Source: JBBQDZ01 sp038237515 (GTDB lineage: Bacteria > Actinomycetota > Thermoleophilia > Gaiellales > Gaiellaceae). Taken from it: a stretch of 29,558 nt of DNA. The stretch spans positions 1-29,558 of the forward strand of contig JBBRYP010000059.1 of NCBI GenBank assembly GCA_038237515.1, written 5' to 3'. The translations under genes and the position numbers were made by a program. This document shows positions 1-7,319 of this stretch, piece by piece. The notes beneath the pieces were generated by a model that was not told the DNA's origin, did no database searches, and saw nothing but the letters and a program-made list of their open reading frames with translations. Position 1 is the stretch's first letter; each line of letters begins with the position of its first letter.

Positions 1-1
1 C

Positions 2-163
2 GAGCTCCTCGACCGCGGCGAGATCCAGAACCTGATCCGTCAAACGACGGAGCCAAGACCCCGGGACGCCCGTCTCCTGCTGTCGATCCTCATGCTCGAG
101 GTCTGGCTCTCCACGTACCTACCCAGAGCCCTCCGCGCCGCGTCCGCGGCGGCCGCGGCGTGA
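2..163 (+). CDS. asnB: C-terminal end of a probable asparagine synthetase (glutamine-hydrolysing), partial
   Basis: Reading from base 2 gives 53 open codons ending in TGA at 161-163; the start lies outside the window. The peptide has the pattern of the extreme C-terminus of class II asparagine synthetases: a LLDRGEI segment, a basic stretch, then LLLSILMLEVWLSTYLP, matching the terminal helix in which family members carry L-x-x-L-L-x-L-E-x-W. The last residues are an Ala-rich tail. The enzyme transfers glutamine-derived ammonia to aspartate in an ATP-dependent reaction in the cytosol. No catalytic residue is visible in this fragment, so the call rests on the C-terminal motif only. The next gene is convergent. 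Confidence 0.55.
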   Translation, partial: ELLDRGEIQNLIRQTTEPRPRDARLLLSILMLEVWLSTYLPRALRAASAAAAA

Positions 164-237
164 GTGGCTGGCAGTGCTGGGGCGGGAACGTCCACCCGCT
201 CCGCTCGATCTCGAGGTCGGAGGTTCGGCTCGGAAGC

Positions 238-1630
238 CTAGTAGACGGAGGCAGGTTCGCGGGCGGCTCGCAGGATGGCATCGACCGACCGGCGGACATC
301 TTCCTCGGTGGTGCGCCAGTTCGACACGGAGATCCTCATCGCCGCCTTCCCCTGCCGGGTCGTCCCCGACAGCCAGCAGGTGCCGTCCTCCTGCACCCGG
401 CGGACGGTCTCCTCCGTGTGCTCGTCGTCGCCGAAGCAGACGAGCACCTGGTTCAGCACGACCTCGTTCAGGATCTCCACGCCCGGCGCTTCTGCGAGCA
501 ACTGCGCGAACAGCCGGGCGTGGTCGCAGCAGCGCTCGACGAGCTCCGCGATGCCCGCTCTCCCGAACGCTCGGATGGCGGCATACGTAGGGAAGCCCCG
601 CGCGCGGCGGGAGAACTCGGGGTTCCAGTCCATCGGGTCGCGGGGCGCGTCGGGGTCGCTGCCCGACTGGATGAGATAGCTCGCCCGCACCTGCATGGAC
701 GCCCGAGGGGTTCCCGGATGCGCGCAGAACGCGTAACCCGAGTCGTACGGCACGTTCAACCACTTGTGACCGTCTGTCGCCCAAGAATCGGCCGGGCCGA
801 CGCCCTCGACGAGCGGGCGCAGCCGCTCGCTCGCTGCAGCCCAGAGCCCGAAAGCTCCGTCGACGTGAACCCATGTTCCATGCTCGCGCGCGAGCGCGAC
901 TATTTCGGCTACCGGGTCGATAGCGCCGGTGTTGACGTTCCCGACCTGCACGCACACGATCGTCGGCCCGGAAGCAGCTTCGAGCGCGTCTCTCAGCGAA
1001 TCGGCGCGCATGCGTCCCTGCTCGTCGGCAGGCACTCGGACAATCGACGAGGCGCCGACGCCGAGCAGCCGTAGCGCACGCGGCACCGTGACGTGAGCCT
1101 CCTCGCCGACGAGGGCGCGAAGGGGCGGGGAGCCGGCAAGTCCATCTCGCTCGACGTCCCAACCGGCCTGCTCGAGGACGGCGTGGCGTGCGGCCGCGAG
1201 GCAGGTGACATGGGCCATCTGACAGCCGGTGACGAACCCGCAGGAGACACCGGCCGGTAGGCCGAGCAGCTCCCGCAGCCACTCCATTGCGACCTCCTCG
1301 ACGACCGCCGCGCTCGGGGTGGGCGTGTAAAGGCCTGCGTTCTGGTCCCAAACCGACGTCAGCCAGTCGGCAGCGATCGCCGCCGGGTGGGCTCCGCCGA
1401 TCACGAACCCGAAGAAGCGTCCACTCGGCATGGCCGCGATGCCCGGCTCAGCTGCCTCGACGAGGTTGCGGACGAGTTCCAGCGAATCCATACCCGCTTC
1501 GGGCAGCGGGCCCCCCGAACGCCGCCAGAAGCTCCTCGCGCGACGCACGAGGGGTCAGGTCGCGCTCCCCGAGTGAGTCCAGGAAGCCGGCACCGTACTC
1601 AGCGACCGCACGAAAGAGGTCGACGGTCAC
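238..1630 (-). CDS. PLP-dependent decarboxylase (group II, aromatic-amino-acid decarboxylase-like), frameshifted near the N-terminus
   Basis: The main frame (stop at 238-240) encodes a fold-type I PLP enzyme of the aromatic-L-amino-acid/glutamate decarboxylase superfamily. Visible are the substrate-side WDQNAGLYTPTPSA segment, the cofactor region HVDGAFGLWA, and the Schiff-base lysine in TDGHKWLNVPYD. The in-frame start nearest the 5' end (GTG at 1548) gives an unnatural leader. The expected N-terminus (AEYGAGFLDSLGERDL...LLAAFGGP) is encoded one frame away, from a GTG at 1630. The two frames join at a G3C6 run (1508-1516) if one base is removed. With that correction the protein is about 463 residues, normal for the family. 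Either the gene is recently broken or the run holds a sequencing error. The substrate cannot be assigned. The coordinates cover both pieces. Confidence 0.85.
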
Positions 1631-1760
1631 GCAGCCGAAGCTATCACGGCGCCCAGCGCTCCTCGCAGGCAGTGGGACGAGCACGGCTTCGACGTCCGGT
1701 ACGCCGGATGCCTGCGCGTTCGGCCGGCGTTGGCCGACCAGGTGGGAAGGTTCGGTGAAC

Positions 1761-1783
1761 GGGTGTTGCCGCCACGAACACCC
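1761..1783 (-). terminator. Weak hairpin downstream of the DUF1996 gene
   Basis: A 7-bp inverted repeat, GGGTGTT / AACACCC, with a 9-nt loop lies about 120 bp past the stop of the minus-strand DUF1996 gene. There is no U-tract on the minus-strand side, so a terminator role is only a guess. Confidence 0.2.
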
Positions 1784-1905
1784 TTCTCTCGCTGGCGGTG
1801 GCGGCTACCGTGTTCTGAGCTCCCGGCTCACCAGGCCGGCGCCTTCCGCCTCGACGGATCCCGCGCCGGCCCGAGGGAAGTAGCGTCTGCTCGCTCTCGC
1901 GCCCG

Positions 1906-2760
1906 TCAGTCCCCGCGGGCGCAGTGGCGACGTGCGTTCAGGCAGTCGTCCACGAGCCGCCTGAGCGCCTGCTGATCCCAGCCGTTGAAGAAGTCGGCGT
2001 GGCCCGAGTACTGGCCCATCGAGGAGAGCTCGACGTGAGCGCCTCCCGAGACCGGGTAGCGGAAGATGACCGTGAGCGACGGGACCGCGACCGGATGGTC
2101 GGACGGGCACCCTCCCAGTTGGGGGTAGGCCATGTGGCTCCGGTGGTTTGCGCTGTCGAGGTGCTTCCCGTCCCAACAGCTCGGGAAGTTGACGTGGAGG
2201 CGAAGTGAGGCGCTGCGCGTGGCCGCGCAGGTGGGGACGGTGCTGGAGGGCGGAGTGCCGGCCTGCGCACCGCAGTTCCAGTACGTGACGCGGAGGCTCT
2301 GAGGCCTCGTCGCGTGCGAGTCTCCGGCGATCATCTTCAGGCCCGCAGGGAACGGCTGCACGCGATCCGTCGTCCGGCGGCGGTAGTAGATCGTGGCCGA
2401 CACCGGCGCGACCGGTTTGTTCGCGACGAGGAGCGTCGGCATCCAGTACGCGGCCGTGTCGGCCGGCCGCTGGCAGGTCGTCGACCCGAGTCGAAGCGTC
2501 TGGAGGGTGGAATACGCGTTCGTCGCCGTGTTGCCGACGAAGCTGTGGTCGTGCGAGAGGCCCGGCTTGGCGGGCGAGACGATCGGATCGTCGGGAGCCC
2601 GGTGGCTGAAGCGGCAGGCGCTGATGAAGTTGACGGCGTCTCCCAGGCGGGCTGCCGGACGGTGCCTGGCCGGGCCGGCGAGCGCCGCCGAGCCGAGCAG
2701 GCAGGCAATCGCGGCCGAGACGCCTGCCGCCGGGATTCCGAGCTGGAGCGTTCTGCGCAC
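1906..2760 (-). CDS. Secreted DUF1996-domain protein
   Basis: A 284-residue protein starting at GTG 2760, preceded by a strong AAGGAGG ribosome site about seven bases upstream. Residues 1-28 form a signal peptide (Arg-Arg, hydrophobic Ala/Leu core, A-x-A-like end). The mature part has the DUF1996 pattern: VNFISACRFSHRAPDDPIV, then GLSHDHSFVGN, the TTC near the middle, Y-W-M-P-T-L, the YWNCGAQ and FPSCWDGK segments, and a His/Met-rich stretch HRSHMAYPQLGGCP. DUF1996 occurs in secreted proteins of fungi and actinobacteria; its biochemical role is not known to me. Several paired cysteines suggest disulfides outside the cell. It follows the HD-GYP gene on the same strand after a 175-bp gap, so it probably has its own promoter. 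Confidence 0.85.
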   Translation of the reverse strand: MRRTLQLGIPAAGVSAAIACLLGSAALAGPARHRPAARLGDAVNFISACRFSHRAPDDPIVSPAKPGLSHDHSFVGNTATNAYSTLQTLRLGSTTCQRPADTAAYWMPTLLVANKPVAPVSATIYYRRRTTDRVQPFPAGLKMIAGDSHATRPQSLRVTYWNCGAQAGTPPSSTVPTCAATRSASLRLHVNFPSCWDGKHLDSANHRSHMAYPQLGGCPSDHPVAVPSLTVIFRYPVSGGAHVELSSMGQYSGHADFFNGWDQQALRRLVDDCLNARRHCARGD

Positions 2761-2816
2761 TTCGGCCTCCTTGTCGAAGTCGAGGAGGTCGGAGTCTCGT
2801 CCACGCGGGCAAAGTC

Positions 2817-2846
2817 TTCGTAAGCCGAGCGTCAGGGCTGCGTCAA
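2817..2846 (-). promoter_or_regulatory. Candidate sigma-70-type promoter for the DUF1996 gene
   Basis: On the minus strand TTGACG (2841-2846) is followed after 18 bases by TACGAA (2817-2822), about 57 bases upstream of the GTG start. The -35 box is good and the -10 box is poor (3 of 6 matches). Confidence 0.3.
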
Positions 2847-2935
2847 TCCTGTCGTTTCAGCTGCGAGTTCGATCCTGCTCGATTCACGCGGGCCGAGCCC
2901 GGCCGATTCCTCCCCTGGAGGACACCACGTGACCC

Positions 2936-4117
2936 TCAGGCGACGCGCCTCGTCTCGCCCCTCAGCTCATAGCTGATCCTCCGCAGTCCCAGCTGCCGCT
3001 GCTTCGCGGCTTCGACCACGCACGGGTCGAACTGGCGCCCCGCTTCGAAGGAGATGACCTCCATCGCCTCTTTCCAGCTCCGAGCGGCTCGATAGGAGCG
3101 GTCGCAGGTGATCGCGTCGAGCGTGTCGACGACGGCGAAGATCCGGGCGCTGAGTGGGATCTGCTCGCCGCTCAGCCCGTCGGGATAGCCGCCGCCGTCC
3201 CAGCGCTCGTGATGGTGACGAACGACTCTCAGCCCTTCTTCCTGCAGGCTGGGCGCGGCGCACAGCATCTGTTCGCCCACCACGGCGTGCGTCTCCATGC
3301 ACCTGCGCTCCGCAGGAGTGAGCGGTCCCCTCTTCCGCAGTATGCGGTCGGGGATGCCGATCTTTCCGACGTCGTGCAGGAGGAAGCCGAACCTCAGGCT
3401 CGGATCCTCGAGCAGGGGAGCGTCGATCGCTTCGGTCAGCTCGACCGCATACCGCTGCACGCGGCGGGCGTGCGCGCCAGTGTCGCTGTCCTTCGACTCG
3501 AGCGCACGCGCGAGAGCCGCTGCCGTTTCTTCCCCCGAGGTGTCGAGAAGGAGCGAGTTCTCTGCGCGGACGAGCTCGAGCAGCCGTTGAGAGTCGTGCA
3601 CATGGAGCAGGAGCTGCTCGTCGAGCGGTTGCTCCGCCTGCTCTCGCGCCGGACCGTCGTAGATGCTGCCCTCGACGATGCTCTCGACCACGCCCAGGAA
3701 CTGGAAGGGATCGATGGGCTTCGAGGCGGTTGCGTCTGCTCCGATCCCGAGACCGATCCACCCGACCGATTCACGGTTCGCCTCGAGCAGCACGATTCCC
3801 AGAGCGCGCCCGATCTGCTCCTCCATCCGCAGTCGCCGGCAGAGAGACAGCGGATCGACGCCGGGCAGGCCGCCGTCCACGACGACGACGTCGATCGGGT
3901 TCTGCCTGATCTTCCGGATGGCGGATTCTGCCGACGAGGCTTCCTGCACCTCGACGTTGAAGAGGTGAAAGACGGCGCGCACCAGCAGCCGCAACTGGGC
4001 ATCGCTCGAGGCGACGAGGATTCGGTGCTCCTCCCTGTCTCGCCTCTGCCCGAGCGCCGCAATCCGGTACCGCTCGTCTCCAGATGAGCAAGCTCGGTTC
4101 TCACAGTGGTCGATCAC
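2936..4117 (-). CDS. Response-regulator-like receiver fused to HD-GYP phosphodiesterase domain
   Basis: The start chosen is GTG 4117, because GGAGGA sits six bases upstream; an ATG at 4156 lacks a ribosome site. The product is 393 residues. Residues about 32-150 form a receiver-like domain with Asp81 in the phosphoacceptor position and Lys133, but the acidic pair at the N-terminal side is Ser-Ser and the usual Thr/Ser is Glu. A linker with coiled-coil character follows, then an HD-GYP domain (about 195-385) with the HD pair at 248-249 in LLHDVGKIGIPD and the GYP tripeptide at 310-312 in HHERWDGGGYPDGL. HD-GYP domains hydrolyse cyclic-di-GMP in the cytosol; the catalytic signature looks intact. 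No kinase is adjacent. Confidence 0.9.
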   Translation of the reverse strand: MIDHCENRACSSGDERYRIAALGQRRDREEHRILVASSDAQLRLLVRAVFHLFNVEVQEASSAESAIRKIRQNPIDVVVVDGGLPGVDPLSLCRRLRMEEQIGRALGIVLLEANRESVGWIGLGIGADATASKPIDPFQFLGVVESIVEGSIYDGPAREQAEQPLDEQLLLHVHDSQRLLELVRAENSLLLDTSGEETAAALARALESKDSDTGAHARRVQRYAVELTEAIDAPLLEDPSLRFGFLLHDVGKIGIPDRILRKRGPLTPAERRCMETHAVVGEQMLCAAPSLQEEGLRVVRHHHERWDGGGYPDGLSGEQIPLSARIFAVVDTLDAITCDRSYRAARSWKEAMEVISFEAGRQFDPCVVEAAKQRQLGLRRISYELRGETRRVA

Positions 4118-4463
4118 GTTCGTCCTCCAGGTCAGGGTCTCGGACCAGACGACCATCGGTTGACGCCACCAGTCGCTTGAGCGGCCGCAGCAGACTCTTC
4201 ACGGTCGAAGCAGAGGCCCCCGGAGTGTTCCGTGGGCGTGGCCAGCGTCCGAAAAGTGCCGAAATCTTCCATAGACGCTGCTTTTGATGACGAAATCTCG
4301 CCGCCCTCTTCTCTCTCCGGTTGCCGAGAAGCCGGCGTCTCGCCGCTGCACGCGTCCAATCGATCGAGGGACGCGGCGCTTTCAGCTGACCTGCCGAGCG
4401 GCCTCTGCCCCTCGGCGCGGCCCCGACCTGCGGAGCCGCGCCGTCGTCTACACCGGCGGCGGC
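4118..4463. other. Intergenic stretch without a recognisable gene
   Basis: These 346 bases separate the HD-GYP gene from a small secreted-peptide gene on the same strand. No reading frame here has a ribosome site or credible composition. A locally AT-richer patch (about 4250-4310) could hold the HD-GYP promoter, but I see no clear -35/-10 pair. Confidence 0.5.
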
Positions 4464-4652
4464 CTACATGTTCGGACAGTTTCCGAGCTGCCCCGTTCGC
4501 ATCGGGGTCTTCGCCGGCGTCTTCGTCGAGCTGCTCTTGGCCGGGGTCTTCGCCGCCGAGCCGCTCGCCGCATCGGCGATGGCCGCGCCGCCGCCCAGGG
4601 CCGCGCCCGTGAGGCACAGCGCCAGGAGCCCCACTTGGAGTCGATGTCGCAC
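4464..4652 (-). CDS. Small secreted Lys/Thr/Pro-rich peptide (62 residues), function unknown
   Basis: The start is GTG 4652 behind a near-perfect AGGAGGTG ribosome site. Residues 1-28 are a signal peptide (MRHRLQVGLLALCL, Ala/Gly core, probable cleavage after ADA). The mature peptide is about 34 residues, with two KTPAK units in SAAKTPAKSSSTKTPAKT, and ends in GQLGNCPNM. A single Cys near the C-terminus with a terminal Met could bind metal or form a disulfide; that is speculation. The strong ribosome site, clean signal peptide and absence of an overlapping gene support it as real. I do not recognise a family. It is divergent from the next gene. Confidence 0.65.
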   Translation of the reverse strand: MRHRLQVGLLALCLTGAALGGGAAIADAASGSAAKTPAKSSSTKTPAKTPMRTGQLGNCPNM

Positions 4653-4798
4653 GATTCCTTCACCTCCTCTCGTCGCTCATCGGCTCCAGCCAACCGGCCC
4701 TCGCTTTGAGCCCGCTGGGAGCGCTCCTACGCGCGGCTGAGAGTTGAAGCTCCGAATCCGTGGGATTAAGGAGGAGGGCGGCGGCAACGTGTCGGAGG

Positions 4799-5218
4799 AT
4801 GGGCCTTCGACCACCGTCATCGAGCACGCCGGCCGCACGAGCCGCTGCGCTCGTCCTCGCCGCGGCTGCGCCTCTCGCCGGGGCGTCCGCCTTGCCGGCG
4901 CGTGCTGCCGATCCCTCGTGCTGGCAACGCGTGCTCGACGACTGGCGGCGGGATGCTCGCGTCGACGGGACCTATCCCGTCGCCTGCTATCTGCCGGCGA
5001 TCCGTCACCTGCCGGCCGATCTCCGTGACTACTCCGCCGCGGCCGCCGACATCGAGGCCGCCTTCCACGCCCGCGTCGTCGCTCGCTCGCAGGCTTCACC
5101 GCGCGTCGCCGCCCCACCGCGGCGGCGGCAGGGCGGCAACGGCTTCCTCTTCGTGCTCACGCTCACGGGCTCGCTCGCCCTCGTCTCCTCGCTCGCGATT
5201 GCGCTATCCCGCCGCTGA
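4799..5218 (+). CDS. Secreted or membrane-anchored hypothetical protein with a C-terminal transmembrane segment
   Basis: A 139-residue protein if started at ATG 4799; an in-frame GTG at 4760 would add 13 residues. Neither has an ideally spaced ribosome site, although AAGGAGGAGG lies at 4768-4777. An Ala-rich signal peptide ends around PARAAD. A conserved-looking core follows: CWQRVLDDWRRDARVDGTYP, then CYLPAIRHLPADLRDYS, then a basic linker, and finally a hydrophobic helix FLFVLTLTGSLALVSSLAIAL with Arg-Arg at the end. The topology suggests an exported domain held by a C-terminal membrane helix with a short cytoplasmic tail. I recall similar CW...TYPV.CY...HLP proteins in Thermoleophilia-type genomes, of unknown function. 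It is convergent with htrA, 14 bp away. Confidence 0.65.
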   Translation: MGLRPPSSSTPAARAAALVLAAAAPLAGASALPARAADPSCWQRVLDDWRRDARVDGTYPVACYLPAIRHLPADLRDYSAAAADIEAAFHARVVARSQASPRVAAPPRRRQGGNGFLFVLTLTGSLALVSSLAIALSRR

Positions 5219-5232
5219 GGGCGCGCCTCTCG

Positions 5233-6390
5233 TCACGACGGCCGCGACGAAAGAGTGAGGGTTAGCGTCCGGCGGTCGCCGCCTCGCGCGAGCGTCAGCG
5301 ACACCTTGTCGCCCGAATGCTTGGCGGCGATCAGCGCTTGGAGCTGCGAGGTCGAGGTGACGGTCGTGCCGTCGAAGCCCGTGATCACGTCCCCTCCGGT
5401 CGGATAGCTCGTGCCGCCGACCGACTTCGAGCCGGTCGCGGCCACGAGTCCCGCTTTGGAGGCCGGGGTCCCGGGGCGGACCCGGGTGACCGCCACTCCC
5501 GGACTCTCGCCGAGCTGAGTTGCCGCAGCGGCCGGAACGGTGTCGACGCTCACACCCAGGTACGCGTGGTCGACCTTGCCGTTCGCGATCAGGCCGTCCG
5601 CGACGCTCTTGACGGTGTCGGAGGGGATGGCGAACCCGACGCCGTCGTTGCCGCCCGAGTCGCTCTTGATCTGCGCCGTCACGCCGATCACGCGTCCCTC
5701 GAGGTCGAGGAGGACCCCGCCCGAGTTCCCGTGATTGATCGCCGCGTCCGTCTGGATCGCGTCGTTGATCGGGAAGTTATTCGGCGCCGCTATCTGCCGG
5801 TGGAGGGCGCTGACGATGCCTGAGGTGACGCTCTCGGAGAGCCCGAAGGGGCTGCCGATGGCGACCACTCCCTCGCCGACCTCGACCGAGGCGGAGTCGG
5901 CGAGCGTGAGGGCGGCGAGCTTCGACGCGGGCGCCTCGACGTGGAGGACGGCGACGTCACTCGAGGAATCGGTTCCGACGAGGGTGGCCGTGTAGGTCGC
6001 GCCGCTCGAGAACTTGACGTGGATCGAGGAGGCGCCGTCCACCACGTGCTCGTTCGTGACGATGTCTCCCTTCGCGTCGTAGACGAAGCCGGAACCCTGA
6101 GCTTGGACCTGCCCGCCACTTCCCGGGTACGGGTATGGGTCTGCAGAGCTCTGCTCGTCGACGGTGATCTCGACGACTCCCGGCGAGTCGCGGCGGAAGA
6201 TCTCGTTGACGCTGAGTGCGGAGTTCGTCTTCTGCGCGATGGGTGTGGCCGAAGCCGCGACCTCGTTAGCGGCGCCTCCGTCGTTCGAGGCCGCGGCGTA
6301 AATGCTCGCTCCTGCTCCGCCGCCGACGAGCAACAGCGAGACCGCGGCGGCGGCGATCGGTCCCCGGCGCCGCGACGTGGGTGCATTCAT
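5233..6390 (-). CDS. HtrA/DegP-family trypsin-like serine protease with PDZ domain
   Basis: A 385-residue protein starting at ATG 6390, preceded by AAAGGA. A short cytoplasmic basic N-terminus and one membrane helix (about 11-33) are followed by a linker, an S1C protease domain (about 60-255) and one PDZ domain (about 270-380). The catalytic triad is complete: His115 in TNEHVVDG, Asp145 in SSSDVAVL, Ser223 in NHGNSGG. Such enzymes degrade or refold damaged proteins outside the membrane. It is divergent from an OmpR-type regulator and its kinase, as pepD is linked to mprA-mprB in mycobacteria, so envelope-stress control is likely. A hairpin lies in the shared upstream region. Confidence 0.93.
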   Translation of the reverse strand: MNAPTSRRRGPIAAAAVSLLLVGGGAGASIYAAASNDGGAANEVAASATPIAQKTNSALSVNEIFRRDSPGVVEITVDEQSSADPYPYPGSGGQVQAQGSGFVYDAKGDIVTNEHVVDGASSIHVKFSSGATYTATLVGTDSSSDVAVLHVEAPASKLAALTLADSASVEVGEGVVAIGSPFGLSESVTSGIVSALHRQIAAPNNFPINDAIQTDAAINHGNSGGVLLDLEGRVIGVTAQIKSDSGGNDGVGFAIPSDTVKSVADGLIANGKVDHAYLGVSVDTVPAAAATQLGESPGVAVTRVRPGTPASKAGLVAATGSKSVGGTSYPTGGDVITGFDGTTVTSTSQLQALIAAKHSGDKVSLTLARGGDRRTLTLTLSSRPS

Positions 6391-6432
6391 GACGATCCTT
6401 TCGTGGGCTTGGGCGATGGTCGAGCCGTGACG

Positions 6433-6452
6433 GCGAGCCCTTCTGGGCTCGC
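6433..6452. promoter_or_regulatory. Perfect hairpin upstream of htrA
   Basis: GCGAGCCC, TTCT, GGGCTCGC: a perfect 8-bp stem with a 4-nt loop, 43 bases upstream of the htrA start. It could be an operator or a leader structure; nothing else identifies it. Confidence 0.35.
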
Positions 6453-6570
6453 TTCGTCAGTGCATGACGACAGTGGAGCAGGCCCGGCTTCGAGCGCGCG
6501 CAGAGTTTCCTGAGTGCACGCTGTGAGTTTCCGCCCCTCGAGGCCTCCTCTCTGCTCGAGCACAGTACGC

Positions 6571-6589
6571 TCTCAGCGCGCGCTCAGGA
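6571..6589. promoter_or_regulatory. 11-bp-spaced direct repeat upstream of the response-regulator gene, candidate operator
   Basis: CTCAG occurs at 6572-6576 and again at 6583-6587, exactly one helical turn apart. This is the half-site spacing typical of OmpR/PhoB-family regulators. It sits 21 bases upstream of the proposed start of the regulator gene, in the region shared with htrA. A further direct repeat, GAGTTTCC, occurs at 6503-6510 and 6525-6532 (two turns apart). Confidence 0.4.
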
Positions 6590-6609
6590 GTCGCTGCGAT
6601 GCTCCGGTC

Positions 6610-7308
6610 GTGCGAGAGCCCCTGAGCGACAGCGTGGTCGACGGCCTGCGCGTGCTCGTGGTCGACGACGAGCCCTCGATCACGGATGCGGTCGCGACCG
6701 CGCTCCGCTACGAGGGGTTCGAGACGCGGGAGGTTGCCGGCGGCAGGGCTGCCGAAAAGGCGATCGACGAGTTCCGGCCCGACCTCGTGGTCCTCGACGT
6801 GATGCTCCCCGACCTGGACGGCTTCGCGATCGCGCGCAGGCTCCGCGAGGGCAATCACCGTACCCCCGTCATCTTCCTGACTGCCAAGGACGCGACCGAG
6901 GACAAGCTCGAGGGGCTCTCGATCGGCGACGACTACGTGACGAAGCCCTTCAGCCTCGCGGAGATGGTGGCGCGCGTGCGCAACGTCCTGCGACGGACGA
7001 GCGGCGAGAAGGCCGAGGGAGTACTTCGCTTCTCGGATCTCGTTCTGAACGAGGACACCCGCGAGGTCTGGCGCGGAGAGCAGGCGGTCGAGTTGACCCG
7101 CACGGAGTTCGACCTGCTCCGCTTCTTCATGTTCAACCCGCGGCGCGTCCTGACGAAGCGCCAGATCCTCGACAACGTCTGGCACTACGACTTCGGCGGC
7201 GACCCGAACGTCGTCGAGACCTACGTCAGCTACCTCCGCAAGAAGCTCGACCGTCTCGGACCGCCGCTGATCCAGACGATCCGCCTCGTCGGCTACGCAC
7301 TGCGCTAG
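6610..7308 (+). CDS. OmpR/PhoB-family response regulator (MprA-like)
   Basis: The start proposed is GTG 6610 (232 residues); GTG 6634 is also possible, and neither has a strong ribosome site. The receiver domain (about 12-128) has the acidic pair Asp19-Asp20, phosphoacceptor Asp63 in VVLDVMLPD, Thr91 and Lys112 in DDYVTKPFSL. The loop before DDYV appears one residue shorter than usual (GLSIGDDYV). The C-terminal winged helix (about 135-232) has the typical LTRTEFDLLRFF, VLTKRQILDNVW and VETYVSYLRKKL blocks. It is co-transcribed with the histidine kinase 11 bp downstream and divergent from htrA. The phosphorylated protein should bind direct repeats in the intergenic region. Confidence 0.93.
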   Translation: MREPLSDSVVDGLRVLVVDDEPSITDAVATALRYEGFETREVAGGRAAEKAIDEFRPDLVVLDVMLPDLDGFAIARRLREGNHRTPVIFLTAKDATEDKLEGLSIGDDYVTKPFSLAEMVARVRNVLRRTSGEKAEGVLRFSDLVLNEDTREVWRGEQAVELTRTEFDLLRFFMFNPRRVLTKRQILDNVWHYDFGGDPNVVETYVSYLRKKLDRLGPPLIQTIRLVGYALR

Positions 7309-7319
7309 GCGTCCCTAGA

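Noticed and set aside
4789..5028. GTG start at 4789 behind AAGGAGGAGG opening an 80-codon frame
   Set aside because: The frame is Arg/Cys/Ser-rich and overlaps the better-supported signal-peptide protein in another frame.
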